The notes under the pieces: generated by a model
What the model was told of the DNA's origin: nothing
Database searches by the model: none
The model's input: the letters and a program-made list of their open reading frames with translations, nothing else
Shown: piece by piece, positions 19,976 to 29,091 of the stretch
How the letters are laid out: every line of letters starts with the position of its first letter
How positions within the stretch are numbered: position 1 is the first letter of the stretch
NCBI RefSeq assembly: GCF_001592435.1
Contig: NZ_CP014750.1
Coordinates: forward strand, 1,612,001 to 1,676,000
DNA from: Thermococcus peptonophilus
GTDB taxonomy: Archaea > Methanobacteriota_B > Thermococci > Thermococcales > Thermococcaceae
Direction of reading: 5' to 3'
DNA length: 64,000 bases
Made by a program: the position numbers and the translations under genes

Positions 19976-20509
19976 ATGGAGGAAGCGAGTAAAGTTAGCA
20001 GGTACCTCTATACCCTGATAATCCTGTTTTTGATATGGCTGGCACTAACTGCAAGTCTAGACGAACAGGAGCTGATCTTCGGCTTCGTTCTCTCGGCAAT
20101 AGTGGCGGCGATGACCTACCCAATATTCACCACGAGGGGACTGGCGAACCTCCACCCAAAGAGGGTCGCCTACGCGATAGCCTACGCGCCCTACTTCCTC
20201 TGGGCGATGATCATGGCCAACCTCGACGTTGCCTACAGGGTTCTCCACCCCAAGAGGCCGATAAGGCCGGGAATAGTTCACTGCAAGACCATCCTCAAGA
20301 CAAACCCAGGAAAGCTCTCCCTGGCAAACTCGATAACCCTCACGCCTGGAACGATAACCCTCGACGTAGATGGAGACGACTACTTCATCCACTGGATATG
20401 GGTTCCGGACGAGGTTCTCCATGCTGAAAGCGAGGAGGTTCACGTTGAGAAGGCCTCCGAGAACATCACAAGACCCTTTGAAAAATTCCTGAAGGTGATC
20501 TTCGGATGA
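19976..20509 (+). CDS. mbxA: membrane-bound sulfane reductase subunit, MrpE-like
   Basis: 177 residues, with two to three N-terminal membrane segments and a soluble C-terminal part containing NSITLTPGTITLDVDGD, the signature of the MrpE/MnhE antiporter subunit. First gene of a 13-gene run whose order (E, F, G, D, B, C, D, D, H, B, C, D, I type subunits) is that of the P. furiosus mbx operon. It forms part of the membrane sodium-translocating arm. ATG 19976 follows GGAGGGTTGATG; neighbours overlap by four bases, so the operon is translationally coupled. Confidence 0.85.
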   Translation: MEEASKVSRYLYTLIILFLIWLALTASLDEQELIFGFVLSAIVAAMTYPIFTTRGLANLHPKRVAYAIAYAPYFLWAMIMANLDVAYRVLHPKRPIRPGIVHCKTILKTNPGKLSLANSITLTPGTITLDVDGDDYFIHWIWVPDEVLHAESEEVHVEKASENITRPFEKFLKVIFG

Positions 20510-20760
20510 TAGGGGTAGGTGTTTACCTGGCACTCATAGCTATAGCAACCCTGCTCAGCATGTACCGCTTCATGGTCGGCCCAACGACTCCAGACAGGCT
20601 GGTGGCAGTGGACATAATGACCACGATAACAACGGGACTGATGGTGCTCTTTGCACTCTACTACAAGCGCATCATCTTCCTTGACGTCGCCCTGGTGTAC
20701 GCCATGCTCGCCTTCGGCGGCGTTATAGCCTTCGCACGCTACATGGAGGGAGGGCTATGA
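20506..20760 (+). CDS. mbxB: membrane-bound sulfane reductase subunit, MrpF-like
   Basis: 84 residues with three membrane helices; RFMVGPTTPDRLVAVD and the AFGGVIAFARYMEGG tail are typical of MrpF/MnhF. Overlaps both neighbours by four bases (ATGA). Part of the antiporter-like membrane module that couples sulfane reduction to ion transport. Confidence 0.85.
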   Translation: MIGVGVYLALIAIATLLSMYRFMVGPTTPDRLVAVDIMTTITTGLMVLFALYYKRIIFLDVALVYAMLAFGGVIAFARYMEGGL

Positions 20761-21149
20761 ACGCGCTCGCGGCCCTTGGTGAAGTTCTCGTGCTCATAGG
20801 AACGTTCTTCTACTTCCTCTCGACGCTCGGTCTCATCAGGATGCCGGATGTTTACAACAGGATGCAGACGTCAACGAAGAGCGCCACGCTCGGGTCCCTC
20901 GGCGTCATAATAGGCGTCGGCATCTGGGCCGTTGGAAACGGCCTCTCATGGGCGTGGCTCGTGAAGGCTACAGTTATCGCGGTGTTCCTTCTCCTGACCA
21001 ACCCGATAAGTGCACACGCCCTCATAAGGGCTGCCTACAAGAGTGGAATACCCCTCTGGCACGGAAGCGTTGTCGACAAGTACCGCGAGCACATAGAGGC
21101 CAAGGAAAAAGTTGAAACCGAAGCCCCACAGGAGGGTGGTGAGGAATGA
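20757..21149 (+). CDS. mbxC: membrane-bound sulfane reductase subunit, MrpG-like
   Basis: 130 residues, three membrane helices; LIRMPDVYNRMQTSTKSATLG is the hallmark of MrpG/MnhG. A charged C-terminal tail of about 25 residues (EAKEKVETEAPQEGGEE) faces the cytoplasm. Start ATG overlaps the mbxB stop, and its own stop overlaps the next start. Confidence 0.86.
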   Translation: MNALAALGEVLVLIGTFFYFLSTLGLIRMPDVYNRMQTSTKSATLGSLGVIIGVGIWAVGNGLSWAWLVKATVIAVFLLLTNPISAHALIRAAYKSGIPLWHGSVVDKYREHIEAKEKVETEAPQEGGEE

Positions 21150-21430
21150 ACTGCGTAGCCTGTATCGAGTACATAGTAGTTGCCCTCATGGTCATATCGG
21201 CGATACTGGCAGTGGAGTGGAGAGACCTGCTCGCTGCTGCAGTTGGCATGGCCGCGGTGAGCCTGTTTGCGTCAATTCTGTTCTTCATGCTCCAGGCTCC
21301 GGACGTTGCAATGACCGAAGCGGCCATAGGTGCCGCACTGAGCGGTGCGATAGTTATCTTCGCAGTTAAGAGGACCCAGCGCTTTGAGACCGAGGAAGAG
21401 GAGAAGCCAGGGTGGTGGGTGAGATGGTGA
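21146..21430 (+). CDS. mbxD: membrane-bound sulfane reductase subunit, MbhD/MrpA-middle-like
   Basis: 94 residues, three membrane helices; ALMVISAILAVEWRDLLAAAV and FFMLQAPDVAMTEAAIGAAL match the DUF4040/MbhD domain, corresponding to a C-terminal segment of MrpA. The C-terminus is short and charged. Coupled to both neighbours by overlaps. Confidence 0.8.
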   Translation: MNCVACIEYIVVALMVISAILAVEWRDLLAAAVGMAAVSLFASILFFMLQAPDVAMTEAAIGAALSGAIVIFAVKRTQRFETEEEEKPGWWVRW

Positions 21431-22140
21431 GCATACTGAAGAGGTCGCTCGCGATAATCTCAATCCTGATAATAGGCTACTGGCTGGCCCAGGGCCTTGC
21501 TGGAGTTCCCTTCGGCGAGGACAAGATGCTTGTTGGTCACTACTACCTTCAGCACGTTAAAGAACAGACCGGTGCTGTAAACGCGGTAACTGCAATAGTC
21601 GTCAACTACCGTGGTTTCGATACCCTCGGTGAGGTAACCGTTCTCTTCATAGCCTCAACGGGCGTAGGAGCTCTCCTCTGGAGGAAGAAGAGGGGGAGGA
21701 CTGCTAGGACTGAAGGTTCAGTAGTCCTCACAACGGGCGTGGAACTTCTCTTCCCGTTCATAGTCATGTTCGGTGCCTACATCTTCATTCACGGACACCT
21801 CACACCGGGTGGAGGTTTCCCAGGCGGAGCGACGATGGCTACAGCTTTCCTGCTGCTCTACATGGCGTTCACAATCTACGAGATACCCCACAAAGCCTTT
21901 GAAAAAGTCGAAGGCATCGCCGGAATGAGCTACGTCCTCGTCGGCCTCATCGGCCTTGCAATCGGCGGCTACTTCCTCTTTGACTGGATATGGCAGACCT
22001 GGCACTGGGGCAGTGACAACATCGGACGGCTCTTCAGCGGCGGCTTCATACCGGTAATCTACACGATAATCGGCATCAAAGTCGGAACGGAGCTCAGCGG
22101 CATCGTTGACAACATGCTTAAGGAGGAGGTGAGAGAATGA
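21424..22140 (+). CDS. mbxF: membrane-bound sulfane reductase subunit, MbhE-MrpB fusion
   Basis: 238 residues. The first ~90 residues (VNYRGFDTLGEVTVLFIAST) correspond to MbhE/the end of MrpA, and the rest (FGAYIFIHGHLTPGGGFPGG, a conserved MrpB element) to MrpB/MbhF. In the related hydrogenase operons these are two genes; here, as in P. furiosus mbx, they are fused, which is why the lettering skips E. ATG 21424 follows GGTGGTGG; an in-frame GTG at 21412 lies in that site. Confidence 0.83.
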   Translation: MVSILKRSLAIISILIIGYWLAQGLAGVPFGEDKMLVGHYYLQHVKEQTGAVNAVTAIVVNYRGFDTLGEVTVLFIASTGVGALLWRKKRGRTARTEGSVVLTTGVELLFPFIVMFGAYIFIHGHLTPGGGFPGGATMATAFLLLYMAFTIYEIPHKAFEKVEGIAGMSYVLVGLIGLAIGGYFLFDWIWQTWHWGSDNIGRLFSGGFIPVIYTIIGIKVGTELSGIVDNMLKEEVRE

Positions 22141-22481
22141 TCTCAGTCTACTACTTCGGCGCGATAGCACTGGTTCTCGTGGGCCTCTACGGCGTCCTGG
22201 TCAAGAAGAACCTCATGAAGATACTCATCAGCCTGAGCATCATGGAGACCGGCGTCAACCTTCTCCTGATAAGCATTGGCTATGTTTCAGGAAAGAGCGC
22301 GCCCATCCTGAGCGAGGGCGTGAAGTGGAACCAGGCTGTTGACCCAATCCCGCAGGCCCTCGTCCTCACTGCAATAGTTATTGGTGTTGCTACAACGGCT
22401 ATGGCCCTCAGCGCAGCCATCCTGATCTATGAGAAATACGGAACCCTTAACGTTGAGGAAATAAGGAGGTTGAGAGGATGA
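22137..22481 (+). CDS. mbxG: membrane-bound sulfane reductase subunit, MrpC/NuoK-like
   Basis: 114 residues, three membrane helices; LMKILISLSIMETGVNLLLI and DPIPQALVLTAIVIGVATTA are the conserved elements of MrpC/NuoK, including the membrane glutamate in METG. Overlaps mbxF and mbxH by four bases each. Confidence 0.87.
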   Translation: MISVYYFGAIALVLVGLYGVLVKKNLMKILISLSIMETGVNLLLISIGYVSGKSAPILSEGVKWNQAVDPIPQALVLTAIVIGVATTAMALSAAILIYEKYGTLNVEEIRRLRG

Positions 22482-23965
22482 ACGGGCAGTACGCTTCACT
22501 CCTCATCGCTTTACCGCTTATCAGCGCCTTCTTCGTTCCGCTGATAAAGGGACTTGGAAGAAAGGTCGTGATGGCCTACCTAGTGCTCATAACTGCACTC
22601 CAGACTGCAATAGCCGGATGGGTGGCAAACGAAGTCTACTCCACAGGAAAGCCGATAATCGTTATGGCCGGCGGCTGGAAACCGCCAGTCGGCATCAACC
22701 TCTACATCGGCCATTTTGCGGCGCTCTTCGTGCTTATAATAGCAGTAATCAGCTTTTTCATGGCGTTCTTCAGCTTCAAAGCCGTCACCGTTGAGCCAGT
22801 TGACAAGTACGCAATGCTCTTCCTCCTGCTGATGCTCGGTGCAACCGGAATGATAGTCACCGGGGATATCTTCAATCTCTTCGTCTTCATGGAGATAACA
22901 TCAATAACCGCCTACGCCCTCACCGCCTACAACAAGACCGGCGAGGCGGCCGAGGCATCAATGAAGTACATCGTCCTCGGCGGAATAGGTTCGAGCTTCT
23001 TCCTCATCGGCGTTGCCCTCATCTACGGAGCGACCGGAACGCTTAACATGGCCCACCTCGCCCAGCTCGCTGGAGCTATTGATCCAACGGTTGCCCAGGT
23101 CGGCCTCGCGCTGATAATCTTCGGCTTGGCTGTTGAGGCTGAACTGTTCCCGCTCAACGCCTGGGCGCCGGATGCCTATCAGGCCGCACCGCACCCGATA
23201 ACCGTCATGTTCTCTGCCCTCGTCGTCAAGGCAGGTCTCTACGCAATAGCCAGGCTCCTCTACATACTCCAGAACGCAAACGGATGGAGCGGTGTCCTCA
23301 AGCTTGTTATAATAATGGCCACTTTGACCGTAGTAGTTGCCGAGTTCTCGGCACTGAGGCAGAAGGACGTCAAGAGGATGATAGCCTACTCATCTATCAG
23401 TCAGGTGGGAATGATAGCCTTTGCCCTCGCCCTTGGCACACAGGCCGGTGTTGACGCGGGAGTCTTTCACATGGTCAACCACGCCATCGTTAAGGCCCTT
23501 CTCTTCCTCACAGTCGGATACGTCGGAGTTGCCCTCGGAGGGACTGCCATCGAGAATTTCCGGGGACTTGGTAAGAGAATGCCACTTACCGCTCTGACGC
23601 TCACAATAGGCTCTTTGGCTGCAGTCGGAATACCGCTCTTCAACATCTTCTGGAGCAAGGTCAGGATACTCCTTGCCGGTGTCGAGGCGGGCTACTCTTG
23701 GAGCGTTGCCCTCATCCTCGGCGCCAGTGTCGTTGAGGCCGTTTATTACCTCAGGTTGATCCATACGATGTGGTTCGTTGAAGGCGGCGAGAGGGTCAGG
23801 GAGAACTTTGTCATTGGGGTCATAGCACTCTTCCTCGCAGCGCTGATAATAGCCATAGGTGTTTACCCGAACGACATCTGGACCATAGTCCAGAAGGCGG
23901 GACAGGACGTCTTCAACGTGGCCAACTACATCAAGAACGTTCCTCTCATGGGGGTGGGAGCATGA
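22478..23965 (+). CDS. mbxH: membrane-bound sulfane reductase subunit, MrpD/NuoN-like ion pump
   Basis: 495 residues with about 14 membrane helices. Conserved ion-path elements are FVFMEITSITAYALTAY (helix with key glutamate), NAWAPDAYQAAPHPITVMFS, the broken helix with FSALVVKAGLYAIAR, and LRQKDVKRMIAYSSISQVG. It forms one ion-translocating channel of the complex. A second, longer homologue follows at once. Confidence 0.9.
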   Translation: MNGQYASLLIALPLISAFFVPLIKGLGRKVVMAYLVLITALQTAIAGWVANEVYSTGKPIIVMAGGWKPPVGINLYIGHFAALFVLIIAVISFFMAFFSFKAVTVEPVDKYAMLFLLLMLGATGMIVTGDIFNLFVFMEITSITAYALTAYNKTGEAAEASMKYIVLGGIGSSFFLIGVALIYGATGTLNMAHLAQLAGAIDPTVAQVGLALIIFGLAVEAELFPLNAWAPDAYQAAPHPITVMFSALVVKAGLYAIARLLYILQNANGWSGVLKLVIIMATLTVVVAEFSALRQKDVKRMIAYSSISQVGMIAFALALGTQAGVDAGVFHMVNHAIVKALLFLTVGYVGVALGGTAIENFRGLGKRMPLTALTLTIGSLAAVGIPLFNIFWSKVRILLAGVEAGYSWSVALILGASVVEAVYYLRLIHTMWFVEGGERVRENFVIGVIALFLAALIIAIGVYPNDIWTIVQKAGQDVFNVANYIKNVPLMGVGA

Positions 23966-25812
23966 ACGAGATACCGATTATCCTCTTTACTCCTCTCCTT
24001 GCTGGAGTACTTGCCTGGCTGATAAACGTGAAGGGAGCCCGTGAGCTTATCGGAGTCATCGGCGCGGCCACTCCGCTCGCCCTCCTCGCCAAGCTCTACT
24101 CACCCATCGTCAGTAACCCGAACAACCCACTAACCTACAAGCTGACAGTAAGCGGCTTTAACCTGACATTCAAAATGGGCATGCTGAACTGGTACTTCGC
24201 GGTTATAGCCTCCCTAGTCGGCCTGGCAATGGCATTCGGAATGGTCTCAACGAGCAAGAACGGCTACGACTGGCTCTTCGCTCTCATAAGCTACACGGGC
24301 GTCCTCGGTGTCTTCCTCAGCTGGGACTTCATAAGCTTCTTCCTGCTCTGGGAGCTGATGACCTTCGCCAGCTTCATGATGGTGCTCAAGAGGAACAGGC
24401 ACGAGTCACTCAAGTATTTCGTCCTGAGCGTCATCGGAGCCTATGCTATGCTCCTGGCAATAGCGCTCATCTACGCCAAGACTGGGGCACTCGACTTTGA
24501 CTCGATAAGACAGGCCCTCTACATGGACGCGATGCTCGGCTCAATCAGCAAGGGCGAGACCGCTCTAATATTTGTCCTGTTCCTCACCGCGTTCGGCGTT
24601 AAGGCCGGTGCCTGGCCGCTCCACGTCTGGGCACCAGGAGCGTACAGCGAGACTGACCAGAGCTACACAGCTTTCTTCAGCGGTGCCCTCAGCAAGGCCG
24701 GAGTCTATGGGTTCCTGCTCCTCTACATCCTGATGGGTGCCAAGCTCTACTACGCCCTTGGAACCTTCCATGGCCACCTCACCTTCGCGTACATAATAGC
24801 GTGGATAGGAGCTATAACGGTCGTCGTCGCCAGCTTCCTCGCGGTTCTTCAGGAGGACATAAGGAAGCTCTTTGCATACTCATCCGTTGGTCAGGTCGGG
24901 TACATCCTCCTTGCCTTCGGACTTGGCACGGGCCTTGGCTTCGCTGGAGGTCTCTTCCATGTCCTCAGCCACGCGGTCTTCAAGGGCCTCTTCTGGCTCG
25001 TCACAGCCGCTATAATCCTCCAGACCGGCAAGACTGAGTTCAAGGACTTCGGCGGATTAGCTGAGAAGATGCCCTTTACCTTCGCTATGGGGCTCATAGC
25101 AGTCCTCAGTCTCGCAGGAATACCACCTATGGCTGGTTTCGCCAGCAAGTGGCTGATATACGAGGCCGCTATCAGCGCCCACATGCCCCTCGTGGCTGGA
25201 GCTATATTCCTCGGAAGTGCGCTGGCTTTTGCCTACGTCGTCAGGTTCCTCTACGCGGTGTGGTTCGGCCAGAGGCCGAGCGACCTTGAAGATGTGAAGG
25301 AAGCCCCTCTACCGCTCCTCATAGCGATGGCAATACTGGCAATCCCGAACATCGTCTTCGGAATAGCTCCGGGACTTGTCACGAACTACCTCAACAAGGC
25401 CCTTGGAGGACAGATTGTGGGCGGCAACTACTACAAGCTCGTTACTCAGACAGGAACCTACAACGCCCTGACCGTTGCTCTCCTGCTCGTGGTTGGCCTG
25501 GCCATAGCGGGCCTCATCTACATCTACGGGGCTAAGGCCAGAAAGATACCTGTTACGAACACCTACCAGTCTGGTAACCCAGTAACGGAGGAGTTCAACC
25601 TCAGCATAAGGAGGAACTTCTACCTCCCGCTCAAAGAAGCCTTAGCGTTCTGGCTCAGGTACAGCTTTGACAGGTTCTACGAGAGGATTGCCCAGCTCAG
25701 CGAGGACTTTGCCGATGCTCTTAGAGAGGGCTTCTACAACGGAAATGTGCAGGCCTACTCCTGGTACCTGGCAGTAATACTCCTAATCCTTGCACTTTGG
25801 GGGGTGCTGTGA
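23962..25812 (+). CDS. mbxH': membrane-bound sulfane reductase second ion-pump subunit (MbxH')
   Basis: 616 residues, again a MrpA/NuoL-type channel: FLLWELMTFASFMMVLKRN, HVWAPGAYSETDQSYTAFFS, LQEDIRKLFAYSSVGQVGY and FASKWLIYEAAISAH. A C-terminal extension (after about 520) contains NTYQSGNPVTEEFNLSIRRN and a final membrane helix, as in NuoL-like lateral helix subunits. The presence of two such channels in tandem distinguishes the sulfane reductase from the Mbh hydrogenase, which has one. Confidence 0.9.
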   Translation: MNEIPIILFTPLLAGVLAWLINVKGARELIGVIGAATPLALLAKLYSPIVSNPNNPLTYKLTVSGFNLTFKMGMLNWYFAVIASLVGLAMAFGMVSTSKNGYDWLFALISYTGVLGVFLSWDFISFFLLWELMTFASFMMVLKRNRHESLKYFVLSVIGAYAMLLAIALIYAKTGALDFDSIRQALYMDAMLGSISKGETALIFVLFLTAFGVKAGAWPLHVWAPGAYSETDQSYTAFFSGALSKAGVYGFLLLYILMGAKLYYALGTFHGHLTFAYIIAWIGAITVVVASFLAVLQEDIRKLFAYSSVGQVGYILLAFGLGTGLGFAGGLFHVLSHAVFKGLFWLVTAAIILQTGKTEFKDFGGLAEKMPFTFAMGLIAVLSLAGIPPMAGFASKWLIYEAAISAHMPLVAGAIFLGSALAFAYVVRFLYAVWFGQRPSDLEDVKEAPLPLLIAMAILAIPNIVFGIAPGLVTNYLNKALGGQIVGGNYYKLVTQTGTYNALTVALLLVVGLAIAGLIYIYGAKARKIPVTNTYQSGNPVTEEFNLSIRRNFYLPLKEALAFWLRYSFDRFYERIAQLSEDFADALREGFYNGNVQAYSWYLAVILLILALWGVL

Positions 25813-26712
25813 ATGATTGAGGTGAACTGGAAACTCATACTCGAGACGATTGGGATACTCATCTACGCGACCTTCATGGGCTTCATCTTCATGGGTATCG
25901 AGAGAAAGGCGATGGCGAGGATACAGAGAAGGGTAGGTCCACCCCTCTGGCAACCGATCATAGATACGCTCAAACTGCTCGGCAAGAAGGAGAGCGTCAG
26001 CCACGGCTTCATCTACGACTTCGGTCCTGTGTTTGCACTTGGGGCAACTATAGCGGCACTCCTCTTCATACCGATAGCGAACTTCCAGCTCTTCAGCACC
26101 AACGCTGACCTCATCGTCGTTGCCTACCTCCTTGAGGTTCCAATGCTCGGAATAATGCTCGGTGCCATGAGTTCAGGTAACCCCTATTCAGCGGTCGGTG
26201 TCCAGCGTGGGCTCCTCACCATGGTGGCCATGCAGCTTCCCTACGGTCTGGCCCTGATAGCCCTCATCCAGCACTGGGGGACTTTCAAGCTGAACGAGAT
26301 AGTTGCCCTCCAACAGGCTCACGGGTGGAGTATAACGGTTCCAGCACTGCTCCTTGCTCTGATAGTCTTCGACATAGTCTTCCAGGCGTTCCTCGGTCTC
26401 GAGCCCTTTGACATCATAACGGCGCCAGCGGAAATCTCCATGGGTCCGATGGTCGAGTACGGAGGAAAGCATGCGGCCCTGCTCTTCACCCAGCACGCGG
26501 TTCAGCTCTTTGCTGAGACAGCATTCTTTGCCGTGCTCTTCCTCGGTGGGGCGAGCAACCTCCTCGAGCTCCTCATAAAGCAGATAGTGGTGCTCTTCAT
26601 AGCCATCTTCGTGGCCAGCATCTACCCGAGGTTCACAATTGACCAAGCCGCCAAGTTCTTCTGGAAGTGGCCTACTATAATTGGAATAATAGCAGTCCTC
26701 CTGACAATGTGA
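25813..26712 (+). CDS. mbxM: membrane-bound sulfane reductase subunit, NuoH-like
   Basis: 299 residues, eight membrane helices. ERKAMARIQRRVGPPLWQP is the conserved NuoH loop at the quinone-site position; GLEPFDIITAPAEISMGPMVEYGG and YPRFTIDQAAKFFWKW are further NuoH elements. It links the hydrophilic redox arm to the membrane arm. It begins directly after the mbxH' stop. Confidence 0.9.
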   Translation: MIEVNWKLILETIGILIYATFMGFIFMGIERKAMARIQRRVGPPLWQPIIDTLKLLGKKESVSHGFIYDFGPVFALGATIAALLFIPIANFQLFSTNADLIVVAYLLEVPMLGIMLGAMSSGNPYSAVGVQRGLLTMVAMQLPYGLALIALIQHWGTFKLNEIVALQQAHGWSITVPALLLALIVFDIVFQAFLGLEPFDIITAPAEISMGPMVEYGGKHAALLFTQHAVQLFAETAFFAVLFLGGASNLLELLIKQIVVLFIAIFVASIYPRFTIDQAAKFFWKWPTIIGIIAVLLTM

Positions 26713-26722
26713 GGTGATGGTA

Positions 26723-27313
26723 ATGGGTGAGATGCAGAACGGTGATGTTATACACTACGAACTGAAGGAGTTTCAGGTCTTTGAGCCCCTCTTCAGGTGG
26801 GCGAGAAAGAAGAGCCTCTGGATAGTGGCCTTCTGTACCGGGTGCGGTGGTATAGAGATGCCGCCGTTAGCTACTGCCAGGTACGACTTTGAGCGCTTTG
26901 GAATAATGCCGAATCCCTCACCAAGGATGGCAGACCTATTCCTAATCACGGGCTACGTCACACCAAAGACCCTCAAGAGGATAATCATAACATACGAGAT
27001 GATGCCCGACCCGAAGTACGTCCTCGCCCACGGCTCCTGCCCAATAAACGGCGGAGTCTACTGGGACTCCTACAACGTGGTTAAACAGCTCGACAAGTAC
27101 ATACCAGTTGACGTCGCCATAGCCGGCTGTATGCCAAGGCCGGAAGCGGTCATGGACGGAATAACCACTATCATGAAGAAGATAGAAGATGGAACCGCAG
27201 ACGGCTGGAAGCGCTATAGGGAGAACTACGAATGGTACAGGAAGAACCAGGATGAGCTGTTCGGCGAAGGGTGGCGTGAGAAGGACGCGAGGAGGTGGTT
27301 GGCATGGATATGA
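26723..27313 (+). CDS. mbxJ: membrane-bound sulfane reductase subunit, NuoB-like 4Fe-4S protein
   Basis: 196 residues. The cysteines of the proximal 4Fe-4S cluster are seen in FCTGCGGIEM, GSCPINGG and AGCMPRPE. The start is ATG 26723 behind GAGGTGAT; in-frame GTG 26714 and ATG 26717 lie in the binding site. It passes electrons from the ferredoxin-like MbxN to the MbxL active site. Confidence 0.91.
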   Translation: MGEMQNGDVIHYELKEFQVFEPLFRWARKKSLWIVAFCTGCGGIEMPPLATARYDFERFGIMPNPSPRMADLFLITGYVTPKTLKRIIITYEMMPDPKYVLAHGSCPINGGVYWDSYNVVKQLDKYIPVDVAIAGCMPRPEAVMDGITTIMKKIEDGTADGWKRYRENYEWYRKNQDELFGEGWREKDARRWLAWI

Positions 27314-27891
27314 ACGAGAAGCCAAAAGTTGAGGAGAAAGTCCAGGAGGAGGCAACCATGGAGGAAAAACCAACCCTGCCCAACACCAAGGAAGGAAAGC
27401 TCGTAAAGGCGCTCCTTGAGAAAGCTCCATACGCTCAGGGAGAGGTGATCCGCGAGAGGCGCGTTAAGTTCACCGTTCCGGCTGATAGAATACACGAGTT
27501 CCTTGAGCTCGCAAGTGAAACCTTTGAGATGCTCATGCAGATAAGCGTCGTTGACTGGCTCAAAGAGGGTCAGTTTGAGGTAACCTATCAGCTCTGGAGC
27601 GTGAGCGAGAGCGTCCACGCCTTCGTGAAGACGAGGATCCCGAGGGATGGTGCAAAGCTCCCGACGGTCATGGACATCTGGCCTGTAGCGGAGACCTACG
27701 AGAGGGAAGCGCATGAGTTCTTTGGAATAATCTTCGAGGGTAACCCGAGACTTGGTCCCTTCATCCTCGAGCCGAGGGAGTACGAGAAGCACCCGCTCAG
27801 GAAGGACTTTAACATGCTCTCCTATGTTAAGGCAATCTACGGTGAGGACTTCGACAGGTATGATGAGAGCAAGACCAACTACGTGATATGA
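27304..27891 (+). CDS. mbxK: membrane-bound sulfane reductase subunit, NuoC-like
   Basis: 195 residues. A charged N-terminal extension of about 35 residues (KPKVEEKVQEEATMEEK) precedes the NuoC domain with VMDIWPVAETYEREAHEFFG, the family signature. ATG 27304 follows GGAGGTGG; overlaps the mbxJ stop by ten bases. Structural subunit of the hydrophilic arm. Confidence 0.9.
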   Translation: MDMNEKPKVEEKVQEEATMEEKPTLPNTKEGKLVKALLEKAPYAQGEVIRERRVKFTVPADRIHEFLELASETFEMLMQISVVDWLKEGQFEVTYQLWSVSESVHAFVKTRIPRDGAKLPTVMDIWPVAETYEREAHEFFGIIFEGNPRLGPFILEPREYEKHPLRKDFNMLSYVKAIYGEDFDRYDESKTNYVI

Positions 27892-27901
27892 GGTGATTAT
27901 C

Positions 27902-29086
27902 ATGGCTAACCTTGAAGTTCCAAAGGAGTTGAGGGAAGAGGCGAAGGCCCACGACATGTACCTTCACCCAATAGACAAGGACACCTATGAGCTGTTCTTC
28001 GGTCCACAGCACATGGCAACCGAGAACTTCAGCATAATCCTCAAGATGGATGGCAACAGGGTCGAAAAAGCGATTGTCAATCCCGGATTCCTCCACAGGG
28101 GTTTCGAGAAGCTCGCCGAGCAGAGGCCATACTTCACCAACATTGCCCTGCTTCTCCGTATCTGTGTTCCGGAGAGCGACGTTCCTGAGAACATCTACTC
28201 GATGGCCGTTGATGAAATAGTCGGCTGGGAAGTCCCTGATAGAGCAATCTGGATAAGGAACGTCGTCCTCGAGATGGCGAGGATGGCCGCGTGGATGTTC
28301 TGGATAATGGGCTTTGGAAACGAGATAGGCCTCTATACCGCCGGCCAGTGGGCCGCTGCCTACCGTGAGAGGTTCATGCGCCTCTTCGAGGAGCTTACAG
28401 GGGGCAGGGTCTACCACATCTACACCGTGCCAGGTGGCGTGAGAAGGGACATACCAGGAGACAGGTGGCTCCGTCAGCTCAGGGACACCGTCGAGTACCT
28501 TAAGGGCAAGCTCAAGGACTTCGACGAGATACTCTTCGACAACTACATCATGTTTGAGAGGACTGAGGGAGTAGGTGTCATGGATAAAAAGTTCGCCCTC
28601 AAGCACGCCGTAACCGGGCCGAACCTCAGGGCAGTCGGCGTTCCCTACGACGTCAGAAAGGACGACCCGTACTACCTTTACGATCAGCTTGACTTTGAGG
28701 TTCCGGTACTCAAGGAGGGAGACAGCCTCGCGAGGGTTCTCGTCAGGAGGTACGAGATGGAGCAGGACCTCTATATACTCGAACAGCTCCTCGACATGGG
28801 GCCGCCGAGCGGGCCGTACATGGTTCAGGATGCTCGCCTTAAGGCCCTCCCGAGGTTCAAGCCTCCAGCGGGAGAAGCCTACGCCCACGTTGAATCAACT
28901 AAGGGTGACTTTGGGGCTTTTGTGGTCAGCGACGGAACCCACAAGCCTTACCGCGTCCACGTTCGCGGCCCAAGTCAGAGCCACGGTGTAACAGTGCTTG
29001 AAGAACTATTGAAGGGAGCGCGCCTCGCTGATGTCCCGGTCATATTGAAGACCCTTGACAACTGCCCGCCGGATATAGACAGGTGA
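27902..29086 (+). CDS. mbxL: membrane-bound sulfane reductase catalytic subunit, NuoD/large-subunit-like
   Basis: 394 residues, homologous to the large subunit of group 4 NiFe hydrogenases. The four nickel-ligand cysteines of hydrogenases are reduced to one of each pair: LLRICVPESD near residue 85 instead of CxxC, and DNCPPDIDR at the C-terminus instead of CxxC. This is what is known for MbxL, which does not make hydrogen but reduces sulfane sulfur with electrons from ferredoxin. Conserved elements HRGFEKLAEQRPY and YTVPGGVRRDIPGD remain. ATG 27902 follows GAGGTGAT. Confidence 0.92.
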   Translation: MANLEVPKELREEAKAHDMYLHPIDKDTYELFFGPQHMATENFSIILKMDGNRVEKAIVNPGFLHRGFEKLAEQRPYFTNIALLLRICVPESDVPENIYSMAVDEIVGWEVPDRAIWIRNVVLEMARMAAWMFWIMGFGNEIGLYTAGQWAAAYRERFMRLFEELTGGRVYHIYTVPGGVRRDIPGDRWLRQLRDTVEYLKGKLKDFDEILFDNYIMFERTEGVGVMDKKFALKHAVTGPNLRAVGVPYDVRKDDPYYLYDQLDFEVPVLKEGDSLARVLVRRYEMEQDLYILEQLLDMGPPSGPYMVQDARLKALPRFKPPAGEAYAHVESTKGDFGAFVVSDGTHKPYRVHVRGPSQSHGVTVLEELLKGARLADVPVILKTLDNCPPDIDR

Positions 29087-29091
29087 TGGAA

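Noticed and set aside
20035-20427. Alternative 130-codon frame within mbxA
   Set aside because: Overlaps the MrpE-like gene on the same strand with no family match.
27827-28888. 353-codon frame opposite mbxL
   Set aside because: Antisense shadow of the catalytic subunit, no recognisable domain.
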